Positions 34,849 to 44,700 of a DNA stretch of 64,000 nt are shown in pieces. The position numbers and the translations under genes were made by a program. The first letter of the stretch is position 1. Every line of letters begins with the position of its first letter. Source of the DNA: Betaproteobacteria bacterium (GTDB lineage: Bacteria; Pseudomonadota; Gammaproteobacteria; Burkholderiales; Rhodocyclaceae); NCBI GenBank assembly GCA_009781175.1, contig WQYQ01000002.1, positions 231,875 to 295,874 on the forward strand, read 5' to 3'. The notes under the pieces were generated by a model. That model saw nothing but the letters and a program-made list of their open reading frames with translations, was not told where the DNA came from and searched no databases.

Positions 34849-35739
34849 ATGTGGCTTCAAGTCGCTTTGCTCGCGGACGAAGCCCGCGCGGAGCCCTTGT
34901 CCGAAGCCTTGATGGACGCAGGCGCCGTCTCGGTTTCGCTTGAGGACGCCGACGCGGGAACACCCGACGAAGAACCCCAGTTCGGCGAACCCGGCCACCC
35001 CGCCCAGCCGCTCTGGCGGCACAGCCGGGTGGTCGCATTGTTTAGCGGCGAGATCGAACTCGCGCCCGCGCTTGCCGCGGCCGCCGCGCAAATCGGCCTC
35101 GATGCCGTACCGCCATTTACCGTCGAACAAGTCGCCGAACAGGATTGGGTGCGTCTGACGCAAAGCCAGTTCGACCCAATCCGCATCCACGAACGGCTTT
35201 GGATCGTGCCTTCCTGGCATACCACGCCCGATCCGGCCGCCATCAACATCGAAATGGACCCGGGCCTGGCCTTCGGCACCGGCTCGCATCCAACCACGCG
35301 GCTGTGCCTCGAATGGGTGCTAGCCAATATCGAGCCCGGCCACAGCGTGCTCGATTACGGCTGCGGTTCCGGGATTCTCGCGATCGCGGCGGCCAAGCTC
35401 GGCGCCGGGACAGTGCACGCCGTCGACATCGACCTGCGGGCGCTTGAATCCGCACGCGACAACGCCACCCGCAACAACGTGGAAATTAAAGTACAGCACA
35501 GCCAGACACCGATTGCCCAGCGTTATGATCGTGTGGTGGCCAATATCCTCACGAATCCACTCTGCGTCCTCGCCCCCGCGATCGCCGCCTGCGTGGCGCC
35601 AGGCGGGCGGCTTGCCCTGTCGGGCATCTTGGCCACGCAAGCCGAGCAGGTGATTGCCGCCTATGCGCCTTACATCGCCTTGACGGCGGGCGCCGAACAT
35701 GAAGGCTGGGTCCGTCTGGAAGGTAGCCTTGCATGCTGA
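34849..35739 (+). CDS. prmA: Ribosomal protein L11 methyltransferase
   Basis: A 296-residue SAM-dependent enzyme that trimethylates ribosomal protein L11. The SAM-binding motif is LDYGCGSGILAIAAAKLGA near residue 165, preceded by the family block DPGLAFGTGSHPTTRLCLEW. A later motif VVANILTNPL matches motif IV. It starts right after accC and overlaps the next gene by seven bases. Confidence 0.96.
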   Translation: MWLQVALLADEARAEPLSEALMDAGAVSVSLEDADAGTPDEEPQFGEPGHPAQPLWRHSRVVALFSGEIELAPALAAAAAQIGLDAVPPFTVEQVAEQDWVRLTQSQFDPIRIHERLWIVPSWHTTPDPAAINIEMDPGLAFGTGSHPTTRLCLEWVLANIEPGHSVLDYGCGSGILAIAAAKLGAGTVHAVDIDLRALESARDNATRNNVEIKVQHSQTPIAQRYDRVVANILTNPLCVLAPAIAACVAPGGRLALSGILATQAEQVIAAYAPYIALTAGAEHEGWVRLEGSLAC

Positions 35740-37031
35740 GCACGCGCTGCCCGCATTGCGGTACGGTGTTTCGAGTCACATCGGAACAACTCCGTATGCG
35801 CAACGGGCGCGTGCGCTGCGGACGCTGCAAAGCGCCCTTCAACGCGCTCGAAGCGCTGATCAGCGAACCCCAGCCAAGTAGCGAAACAGAAACGGAAACG
35901 TCCAGCTCGGCGCAGCAAGCGGACGCCGCCGAGACGCCAGCGCAGACGACGCCGGAGCCGGTATTCAGCGAGTTGGAACCGCCTATCGAGCCCGAACCTC
36001 CGGTTGAACCGGAACCGCCCATCGAGCCGGAAACACCCGCGTCCCAAGAAAAACCCGCCGCATTTTCTTTTCCTCCTTTGCACGACAAGGCCGCCGAGGA
36101 AAGCTATAGCGTCCCGAGCGACCCTGAGCCGACAGTCATGCTGGAATGGGAAGCGCCGCAGCCCGACATCCCGCCCCCGCCGAAGCGCCCTAAGCTGGGC
36201 AAAATAAAAATTGAGGTCGAGGCGATACACCCGACGGAAATGTATTCCGGCAGAGCGCGTAAAAAAACGCGCAAACGGAAACAGAGCGAATCGAAAAGCG
36301 CCTCAGATACGCTTGCCAACGAGAAGTCCCATTTTTTCATTCCGGCGCGCGCCAGGAAAACCACCGAAAAAACAGAGATTGCCAAGCGTGGTACCCGCTC
36401 AAACGCGCGCGATACGGAACACATCATCCTGCGCGGACTCGAAGATTTCGATGCGCCCGCCAACGCAACCCAGATCAAATCCGTCACGGCCTACACAACG
36501 GAGCAAAGATTCGAGCTGGAGCCGGAGCCCGATTTCAGTTGGGAACGCCCGCGCGCCAGAGCCTGGCCGTGGGTGCTCGGCATCTTCGCGTTCGTCCTGA
36601 TCGGCGTGGCGCAAAGCTTGCTCTGGCTGCGTCACGATATCGCACGCGACTACCCCGAGACCCGCCCTTACTTCGAAGCGCTGTGCGCTCAGTTGGGCTG
36701 TTCGATGCCTTGGCCGCAGATCAAAGCGCAAATCAGCATCGAAGCTTCCGACCTGCATCCCCAGGCAGGAAGAGAAGGCAGTTTCGAACTCTCAGGCACC
36801 TTGCGCAACCGCGCCGAATTCGCGCAAGCCTACCCATCGCTCGAAATCACGCTGACCGACGTCTACAATCGGGCCCTGATCCGCAAAGTATTCAGCCCGA
36901 ACGACTGGCTGCCCCAGGCGCTGCACAACAGCCCGGCATTCGCGCCCGGCAGCGATATCACCTTCACCGTCTATTTCGAAGCGCTCGATCAGAGCGCTTC
37001 TGGCTATAAGCTCTACGCCTTTTATCCCTGA
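35733..37031 (+). CDS. DUF3426 zinc-ribbon membrane protein
   Basis: A 432-residue protein. Residues 6-37 form an MJ0042-type zinc ribbon with two CxxC knuckles (CPHCGTVF and CGRCKAPF). A Pro-Glu repeat (units PIEPEPPVEPE) spans about residues 75-100, followed by a long charged linker. One helix near residue 280 (WVLGIFAFVLIGVAQSLLWL) precedes a periplasmic DUF3426 domain. This gene is regularly next to prmA in betaproteobacteria, but its role is unknown. Confidence 0.88.
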   Translation: MLSTRCPHCGTVFRVTSEQLRMRNGRVRCGRCKAPFNALEALISEPQPSSETETETSSSAQQADAAETPAQTTPEPVFSELEPPIEPEPPVEPEPPIEPETPASQEKPAAFSFPPLHDKAAEESYSVPSDPEPTVMLEWEAPQPDIPPPPKRPKLGKIKIEVEAIHPTEMYSGRARKKTRKRKQSESKSASDTLANEKSHFFIPARARKTTEKTEIAKRGTRSNARDTEHIILRGLEDFDAPANATQIKSVTAYTTEQRFELEPEPDFSWERPRARAWPWVLGIFAFVLIGVAQSLLWLRHDIARDYPETRPYFEALCAQLGCSMPWPQIKAQISIEASDLHPQAGREGSFELSGTLRNRAEFAQAYPSLEITLTDVYNRALIRKVFSPNDWLPQALHNSPAFAPGSDITFTVYFEALDQSASGYKLYAFYP

Positions 37032-38344
37032 GCCGCCCGCGAAAACCGCTCGACCAACTGAGTGAGATAGCCCCCCGCCATCCTGGAAAGGCGTGCGCCG
37101 AGCAGCAAACCCAAACCCATCGCGCCGACTACGAAACAGGCTTTGGCAAACAGGGCGAGCATCACCACAACCAGCTCGGGTTCCGCGCCAACGCCGATCT
37201 TCGACAGTTCCATCGCCTTCGCGATACCTTGATAGATGGAGACGCCCGGCATCATCGGCACCGCGCCGGCGAACGCCACCGCCGCGAACGGCAGGCGCCA
37301 GCGCTCGATCGCGATATTACATAAGCCGCCAATCGCGAAACACGCGAACAGGGTCGCGATTTCCTGGCTGGCGCCATGCTCCATGCCGATATAGCGGATT
37401 CCGTGGCCGATCATGCCGGTCACGATCGAAATCCAAAGCACGCGCCAGGGCGTATTGTAGAAAGCCCCGAAACCGCACGAGGCAACGCCGGCAAGCAGCA
37501 CATCGATCCCCAGATTGAACGGCATGACATCGGACGGCACCGCGCTGACAGTCGTCGTCTTCAAGGTCAACCAGCCGCCGACGAAAGTGCCAATCGCGGC
37601 CGAAGTCAAAATGCCAACCGCCAGTCCAAGCCGCGCCAGTCCTGTCTGGATGTGGTTTTCGAGGATGTCGTAGAGGCCGTTAATCAGATGCGGTCCAGGC
37701 ACCAGCATCAAGGCCGGCACCATCAGGCAATAGCCCGGCGTATCCGTCCACCCCATCGTGATCGCAAATCCGCCGAACACGGAGCCGATGAAGGCCGCGC
37801 AGAACGGCAGTGCGAACAGCGTCACGTGGCGTTTCGCGAGATCCTGGCGCACCAGTACGCCGACCGCGGAAGAAACGCCGCTGACCGCCATCGCGCCCCA
37901 GTCTGCGTGCAATAGCCAGGCCAAAGCCGCGGCCGCCACGCCGAAGATCAGCGCCATCACCCAGCGCGAATGCCCACGCTCGCGTTCAGCCGATCCGAGC
38001 AGCTCGGTCGCCTCTTCGAGTGTCAATTTCCCCTCGCAGAACGCATCGACCGTTTGAATCGCGAGCGTGCTAACCGCCACGTTGATTTTCAGCTCATGCA
38101 CCTGAACGTGCACATGCCAGCCCGCGGCGGTAAACAAAGTCACGCTGCGGTAATTGACGAACACCGCGACATCGAGCCCAAGCCGTTCAGCGGTGCGCGA
38201 CAAACGGCGGCGCAGCAGCTCGGAACGCATGTTGTAGCGGAGCATGAGACGCGCGGCCATTTCAAGGAAGCGCATCCCCGGCGTATCGGCAAGCGCGGGA
38301 ATATACGAGGGACGCTCTTGCGCCTCTTGACGATAGAACTTCAT
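37022..38344 (-). CDS. thrE: Threonine/serine exporter (ThrE family)
   Basis: A 440-residue membrane protein. The N-terminal DUF1212 part (residues 15-240) begins with a soluble domain that has FVNYRSVTLFTAAGWHVHVQ and then five helices; the C-terminal half holds five more (ThrE_2-type). It is the fused, single-chain form. The open frame extends 47 codons upstream into a repeat remnant; MKFYRQEAQERPSY is the better start, although no good ribosome site precedes it. It overlaps the end of the DUF3426 gene by ten bases, tail to tail. Confidence 0.85.
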   Translation of the reverse strand: MKFYRQEAQERPSYIPALADTPGMRFLEMAARLMLRYNMRSELLRRRLSRTAERLGLDVAVFVNYRSVTLFTAAGWHVHVQVHELKINVAVSTLAIQTVDAFCEGKLTLEEATELLGSAERERGHSRWVMALIFGVAAAALAWLLHADWGAMAVSGVSSAVGVLVRQDLAKRHVTLFALPFCAAFIGSVFGGFAITMGWTDTPGYCLMVPALMLVPGPHLINGLYDILENHIQTGLARLGLAVGILTSAAIGTFVGGWLTLKTTTVSAVPSDVMPFNLGIDVLLAGVASCGFGAFYNTPWRVLWISIVTGMIGHGIRYIGMEHGASQEIATLFACFAIGGLCNIAIERWRLPFAAVAFAGAVPMMPGVSIYQGIAKAMELSKIGVGAEPELVVVMLALFAKACFVVGAMGLGLLLGARLSRMAGGYLTQLVERFSRAAQG

Positions 38345-38391
38345 AGGAGGGGGGATCTTTATCTTTTCAGGCTGCGTCGATTCTTGGGGCC

Positions 38392-38420
38392 GCTGACAAA
38401 ACCCAGCGCAGCGGTGCAGG
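38392..38420. repeat. Partial copy of the 114-bp palindromic repeat
   Basis: These 29 bases equal the left part of the 24906-25019 element (ACAAAACCCAGCGCAGCGGT within it) with one mismatch. The right half is absent, so this is a truncated copy, just upstream of thrE. Confidence 0.65.
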
Positions 38421-38485
38421 TAAGCGGCTCTTAGTATAGCTTTCGATTCCGCGCCACAACGCCAAGCCTGCATCGGCTTCAACAC

Positions 38486-39490
38486 CTAAACCACAGCTGG
38501 ATCAGCCGCAGCGGCAAGCGGGCGAAGCGGAAGCGGCTCGGGAATCCGATAGCCGTAACGCGCAGCCGTGAGGTCGGCGAGAATCGCCACCGCAATTTCG
38601 GCGGGCGTGCGGGCACCGTTTTTGATCCCGACCGGGCCATGCAGCCGGTCGAGCACCTCGCGTGATAAATCAAAATGTTCGGCCAGGCGCACGCGCCGCT
38701 TCTCCTGATTCTTGTGGGAGCCAATCGCACCGACATAAAAAGCCTCGGATACCAGCGCTTCAAGCAAAGCCATGTCGTCGAGCTTCGGATCGTGCGTGAG
38801 CGCGATGATCGCGCTGTGCGCGTCGGGCCGGAATGCGATGACGGCGTCGTCAGGCATTTCGCGCGTGAGCGTCACGCCCGCGATTTCCCAAGTTTCCGCA
38901 TATTCGCTGCGCGGATCGCACACCGTCACCGCGTAATCGAGCATCCGCGCAAATTCGGCAAGGTACGCCGAAAGCTGCCCCGCGCCGATCAGCAGCAGGC
39001 GATAACGCGGGCCGAAGTAGCTCACCAGCCGCTCCGCCGTGCAATGCAAGGCTTCGGCCTCGCTCACCTGCGCGAGCGTCACCGCGCCGTTCGCCAAATC
39101 GAGCGTGCGGCGCACCCGGCGCCCGGCGCAAATATGCGCCAGCAAGTCAGCGATCCGCGTATGCGCGGCAACCTGTTCGAGCACGATTTCGAGCGTGCCG
39201 CCGCACGGCAAACCAAAACGCGTTGCCTCTTCGGCCGACACGCCATAGCGCACCGTCTGCGGCGCGCTATGCGCACCGAAAAATTCGCCCACGCGCGCAA
39301 CCAGATCGTCCTCGATGCAGCCGCCCGAAACCGAGCCCGCGATCTGACCGTCATCCCGAATCGCAACCAGTGCGCCGACAGGACGCGGCGCCGAGCCCCA
39401 GGTGCGAGCAATCGTCCCGAGCACGACTGCGTGCCCTTCACGCGTCCACTGCTCGACCTTGCTCAAAACCTGGATATCCACGCCGTCCAT
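38486..39490 (-). CDS. XdhC/CoxI-family protein
   Basis: A 334-residue protein with an N-terminal XdhC_CoxI domain (GTIARTWGSAPRPVGALVAI, GSVSGGCIEDDLVARVGEFF) and a C-terminal Rossmann-type domain (YRLLLIGAGQLSAYLAEFAR). XdhC proteins bind molybdenum cofactor, help sulfurate it and insert it into xanthine dehydrogenase-type enzymes. No such enzyme is in the window, so the client is unknown. Confidence 0.9.
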   Translation of the reverse strand: MDGVDIQVLSKVEQWTREGHAVVLGTIARTWGSAPRPVGALVAIRDDGQIAGSVSGGCIEDDLVARVGEFFGAHSAPQTVRYGVSAEEATRFGLPCGGTLEIVLEQVAAHTRIADLLAHICAGRRVRRTLDLANGAVTLAQVSEAEALHCTAERLVSYFGPRYRLLLIGAGQLSAYLAEFARMLDYAVTVCDPRSEYAETWEIAGVTLTREMPDDAVIAFRPDAHSAIIALTHDPKLDDMALLEALVSEAFYVGAIGSHKNQEKRRVRLAEHFDLSREVLDRLHGPVGIKNGARTPAEIAVAILADLTAARYGYRIPEPLPLRPLAAAADPAVV

Positions 39491-39766
39491 CTCTCGTCTC
39501 CTGAATCGCGCACCGAGCGACGCATAGTCTCAATAGTTGCGCCGACTTGGCAACACGCCCCGCGGCCGAGCCGGATTTTGTTACTGAACTCGGCGCGGCG
39601 ACAAAACTGCCACAGCAAGTGAACACCCACGAGAACCTTCCGCACGGAACTTCACAAAAGCCTCACGCGCCAAAGCATTCACACAGAGCTTGGGCTTTTC
39701 ATCAAAGCGACCCAGAGTACAGATACGAGGTCACCGGCCCTTACCCCAACGAGAGGAGATCGGAAA

Positions 39767-40237
39767 ATGACAACAAGCGTACAGCAGATCCTGCAAAACA
39801 AAGGCAGCGCAATCCATGCGGTCGCACCCGGCAGTTCGGTGTTTACGGCCTTGGAATTGATGGCCAGGCACGACATCGGCTCGGTGCTCGTGACCGAAGG
39901 CGCGCGCCTAATTGGCATCTTTACTGAGCGCGACTATGCGCGAAAAGTCGTGCTGCATGGCCTAAACTCAAAAAACGCCACGGTCGGCGAACTCATGACG
40001 CAGAACATTCTGACGGTTTCGCCCTCGCACACGATCGAGGACTGTATGGCGATCATGACGAATAACCGTTTCCGCCATTTGCCCGTGGTCGAAAAAGGCG
40101 AAATCGCCGGGATCGTAACGATCGGCGACGTCGTGAAAGCCGTCATCACCGATCAGTCAAACACCATCAACCAACTGCACGGCTATATCGCCGGCGATCT
40201 GCAAACCGGCACGCCGCATGGCTTATTGATAAGCTGA
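39767..40237 (+). CDS. Tandem CBS-domain protein
   Basis: A 156-residue cytoplasmic protein made of two CBS motifs (AIHAVAPGSSVFTALELMAR near residues 12-31 and NILTVSPSHTIEDCMAIM near 80). CBS pairs bind adenosine nucleotides and regulate partner proteins. There is no attached enzyme domain. AGGAGAT precedes the start. Stand-alone gene; function unknown. Confidence 0.9.
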   Translation: MTTSVQQILQNKGSAIHAVAPGSSVFTALELMARHDIGSVLVTEGARLIGIFTERDYARKVVLHGLNSKNATVGELMTQNILTVSPSHTIEDCMAIMTNNRFRHLPVVEKGEIAGIVTIGDVVKAVITDQSNTINQLHGYIAGDLQTGTPHGLLIS

Positions 40238-40393
40238 GCAGAGCCGCAACGCACACGATCGATACCGCCGCGGGCAAAACGGCTGCGGCGGGAAGAACAT
40301 TCGCGCCCGGCGTGACGGGCGACAGACGCACAAAAGCATTCCAAACGCTACACTCGCGGCTTATTCCACCGTATTGCATACGAAGGCGCATCA

Positions 40394-41698
40394 ATGAGCT
40401 TGCGAGTCCTGACCGGCATCACGACGACCGGCACCCCCCATCTTGGCAATTACGTCGGCGCGATTCGCCCCGCGATTGAAGCGAGCCGCGGCGCCGGTGT
40501 CGAAAGCTTCTTCTTTCTGGCCGACTATCACGCCTTGATTAAATGCGACGATCCGGCGCGCATCGAACGCTCGCGCCTGCAAATTGCCGCAACCTGGCTT
40601 GCAGCCGGTCTCGACCCCGCGCGCGTCGTCTTCTACCGCCAGAGCGATATTCCCGAAATCACCGAACTGACCTGGCTGCTGACTTGCGTGACGGCGAAAG
40701 GTTTGATGAATCGCGCGCATGCCTACAAGGCGTCCGTCGATCTCAACACCGCCGCAGGGGCCGATCCGGACGACGGCGTCACGATGGGCTTATTCTGCTA
40801 TCCGATTTTGATGGCAGCGGATATTTTGATCTTCAACGCGCACAAGGTGCCGGTTGGACGCGATCAGATTCAGCACCTCGAAATGGCGCGCGACGTGGCG
40901 CAGCGCTTCAACCACCTATTCGGCAACGGACGCCAGTTCTTCGTCCTGCCTGAAGCCGCGATCGATGAAGCCGTCGCCATGCTGCCGGGGCTCGACGGGC
41001 GCAAGATGTCAAAGAGCTATGACAACACCATTCCGCTTTTCGAAGGCGGAGCCAAAGGCTTGCAGGAAGCGATTGCGCGCATCGTCACCGACTCGCGCCT
41101 GCCGGGCGAGCCCAAGGACCCCGACAGCACCAGCCTGACCGCGCTTTTCGACGCCTTCGCCACGCCGGCCGAACGTGAAGCATTCCGCGCCGAGCTGCGC
41201 GGCGGCCTTGGCTGGGGCGAAGCGAAGCAGCGCCTGCTCAAACAGATCGAACGCGAAATCGCGCCCTTGCGCGAACGCTATGAAGCGCTGATTGCCGATC
41301 CGGCCAAGATTGAGACGATCCTCCAGGAAGGCGCACGCAAAGCGCGTGCACTTGCCACGCCGCTGCTTGCCGAATTGCGCCAGGCGGTCGGCCTGCGCCC
41401 GATGCTCGCGCCACCCGTCGCGGCCACACAGGCCAAGGAGAAAAGCGCGGCGCAGCACGCGCTGTTCAAGCAATACCGCGAATCCGACGGGCGCTTTTAT
41501 TTCAAGCTGACCGATGCGCAGGGGCGCATCCTGCTGCAAAGCACGGGTTTCGAGCAGGGCCGCGAAGCGGGCCAATGGGTCGGCCGGCTCAAGCAGGAGG
41601 GGCTGAGCGCCCTGACGGCGGAAGTGCCGGCCAGCCTTGCCGACGGCATAACGCGGGAAGAACTAGCTGCCGCATTGGCTAGTTTCAGCGAAGACTGA
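40394..41698 (+). CDS. trpS: Tryptophanyl-tRNA synthetase with C-terminal extension
   Basis: A 434-residue class I synthetase; typical bacterial TrpRS has about 335. The HIGH-type motif TPHLGNY is at residues 14-20 and KMSKS at 204-208, so the catalytic part is intact. After about residue 350 there is an Ala-rich linker and a small domain, [20 protein letters not shown], that resembles the DUF1508/YegP fold. Such long TrpRS forms occur in other betaproteobacteria. The extra domain's role is not known. Confidence 0.95.
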   Translation: MSLRVLTGITTTGTPHLGNYVGAIRPAIEASRGAGVESFFFLADYHALIKCDDPARIERSRLQIAATWLAAGLDPARVVFYRQSDIPEITELTWLLTCVTAKGLMNRAHAYKASVDLNTAAGADPDDGVTMGLFCYPILMAADILIFNAHKVPVGRDQIQHLEMARDVAQRFNHLFGNGRQFFVLPEAAIDEAVAMLPGLDGRKMSKSYDNTIPLFEGGAKGLQEAIARIVTDSRLPGEPKDPDSTSLTALFDAFATPAEREAFRAELRGGLGWGEAKQRLLKQIEREIAPLRERYEALIADPAKIETILQEGARKARALATPLLAELRQAVGLRPMLAPPVAATQAKEKSAAQHALFKQYRESDGRFYFKLTDAQGRILLQSTGFEQGREAGQWVGRLKQEGLSALTAEVPASLADGITREELAAALASFSED

Positions 41699-41771
41699 AT
41701 TCCACGCCGCGAACGGCAAACAACAATCATTACGTCATATTCGACCTGCATGTCGAAATCCGGGGAAAAGC

Positions 41772-44700
41772 ATGCGACCGCATTCAATTCAGGGGAAGGT
41801 ATCGCTTCCAATTCTGCTCGCCATTCTGGCGGTGATTATGGCGGCGGCCGGAGGCGGCTGGTGGTGGCAGCAGCACAAGCGCGATGCGGCCCCTGAAGGC
41901 GCGACCGTTTTCGAAGCCGCGGGGGGTCCATTCGCGCTCAGCGGTTGCGATGCGCGCACGAGCGAGGACGCCCCGGCGCTCGCGCTGATCTTTTCCGAGC
42001 CGCTGGATCGGAAAACCTCGCTCGACAAGCTGATTACCGTCACCGATCTAGGCCGCATGGACGGCGCGACGGAGCAATCCGAAGAGCGCGGCGCGACGAC
42101 CAAACCACCGGCCAAGGAAAACCTTCCCGTGAATGGAAAGATCGTCAGCGGCGGCTGGTACATCGGCGATAACCCGCGCGTCGCGCTGTTCGCGGGCGTG
42201 CAGCCGCAGCGCAAATATCACATTCAGCTCAGCGCGGAGATTCAATCGCGCGCCGGCGTCAAGCTCGCTGAAGCGGGCGCTTGCGACGTCGCGACGGAAG
42301 AAATGCCGCCGTCCTTCTTTTTCGCCAGCAAGGGCACCGTGCTCCCGGCAAAACAGAACGGCGGCCTGCCGGTCGTAACGATCAATGTGCCCGAAGTCGA
42401 CGTGCAATTCCTGCGCGTCGAACCCGCGCAGTTGCCGCGCTTCATCGAAAAAGTGCTCGGCGTGCGCGCGCCCAAGGCGCAGGAAGCGCAAGACGACGAC
42501 GCCACCCCGGCGGACACGGAGGAGGAATACGACTACCGCTACGGCTACGATGGCTACTACGGCGAATCAAACAAGAAGCTCAAAGGCCGCGTCTACAACT
42601 GGGATCTCGAACGCCTGCGCGAAGTCTCGCAGAGCGTCTACCTCGGCCGCTTCCCGACCGACGACAAGCCCAACCGCCGTCATGTGACCTTCCTGCCGGT
42701 TGAAAACATCAAGGAACTCCAGGAGCCGGGCATCTATGTCGCGGTCATGAGCCAACCCGGGCGTTTCCGCGAGGACTATCAAGTCACCTATTTCTATGTC
42801 AGCGACATTGGCGTGCACGTGCATCGCTTCGACAAGCAGACCGAGCTGTTCGCAACTTCGCTGACGACGGGCAAGGCGCTCTCGGGCATCGAATTCGAAG
42901 TGCTCGACGCGAACGCCAAGAGCCTCGGCAAGACAGCGAGCGATGGTGAAGGACGCGCCTCGCTGCCCAATCTGCCGGAGTCCGCACAGCTTCTTCTGGC
43001 GCAGCGCGGCAAGGAAATGTCGGTGCTCGCGCTGCACGAACCAGGGCTGGATCTGTCCGAATTCGATGTCGGCGGTTATTTGCCGCGCGACGCGAAGCTC
43101 TTCGTGTATGCGGGACGCGACCTTTACCGACCGGGCGAAAAGTTCGCGGTGTCGATGCTCGCGCGCGACCCGGACGGCCGCATCGCAGCGCCGCTGCCGG
43201 TGCAGGCGCGGCTCAAGCGGCCCGACGGCCGCACGGTGCAAACCGAAACCTGGCAGCCGGACAGCAAGATCCCCGGCTATTTCCAACGCACGCTGAGCCT
43301 GCCTGCCGACGCGCAAACCGGCCGCTGGACGCTTGAGCTGCGCGCCGACCCCGGCGCGAGAGCGGCGGACAGCGTGTGGACGTTCCAGGTCGAGGAATTC
43401 CTGCCCGAGCGCATGAAGCTCGATCTGCGCAACGACCAAGCCTGGCTCGCCGCGGGCGATGCGTTCGCAGTTTCGGTGCAGGGCGATTACCTTTATGGCG
43501 CGCCGGCGGCGGGCAACCGGCTGCTCGGCAGCGTCGCCGTCGAGCGCGCGCGCAACCCGCTCGCCAAGCAATGGCCCGGCTTCGTGTTCGGCGATGTCGC
43601 CGACGACAAGCTCAAGGCGCATCAGGAAATCGACGAGACAGCGCTCGACGACAAAGGGCAGGCGCAGGTGAATGTACCGATTGCGGTCGACGCCCCGCAC
43701 TCGCTCGTCAGCGTGCGCGCTTCGTTCAGCCTCCTCGAATCGGGCGGACGCCCGGTCGTGCGCTCGATCGAACGCGTGCTTTGGCCCGCCAAGGCGATGC
43801 TCGCCGTACGTCCGGCTTTCGATCGCGACGTGGCGCAGGAAAACTCGCTCGCGCAGTTCGAGCTGATCCGTGTCGATCCGAAAGGCAACTTCGCGCCAAG
43901 CAAGGAAGTCAGCATCAAGCTCTTCCGCGAAGACCGCGTTTATTACTGGCGCTTTGACGACCAGAAAGGCTGGCATTCGGGCTACACCGAAACCGAAGAA
44001 CTCCTCGAATCCGGCAAGCTCGCCCTGGCGCAGCGCAGCCCGCTTTCCCTCGGCGTGAAGTGGGGCACTTACCGGCTTGAGGTCGCCGACCCGGAAACCG
44101 GGCAGACGCTGCGCTACCGCTTCTATGCGGGCTGGAACGCGCAGGACGCGGAAGCCATCGGCAACCGGCCCGACCGCGTGCAGATGAAGCTCGAAGGTGT
44201 GCCGGCAAAACCCGGCGGCGAGGTGAAACTTACGCTCGTACCGCCGCACGACGGCGAAGCGCTGATTCTCGTCGAAGGCGACCGCGTGCTGTGGAGCAAG
44301 CGCATGCCCGTCTCCACCAGCGGCACGACGGTTTCGATCCCGCTCAACGAAAAATGGAACCGCAGCGATCTCTACGTCTCGGCGATCGTGTTTCGCCCCG
44401 GCAGCCAGGGCGACCGCGTTACGCCCGCGCGCGCCGTGGGCCTGGCCTACCTGCCGCTGGCGCGCGCGGAGCGCAAGCTGGCCGTGCAGATCAGCGCGCC
44501 GGATAAGGTGCTGCCCGAAAAACGCACGATCGTAAAAGTGAAAGCGGAAGGCGCGGCGGGCAAGCTCGCGACCGTCACGCTCTCGGCCGTCGACATCGGC
44601 ATTCTCAACATCACGCGCTACAAAACGCCCGACGCGTTCGACTTCTTCTTCGGCAAACATCGCTATGCGCCGGAACTGCTCGACCTTTACGGCAAGCTGA

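Noticed and set aside
33475..35289. 604-codon minus-strand frame
   Set aside because: Antisense shadow of accC and prmA, both of which are unmistakable on the plus strand.
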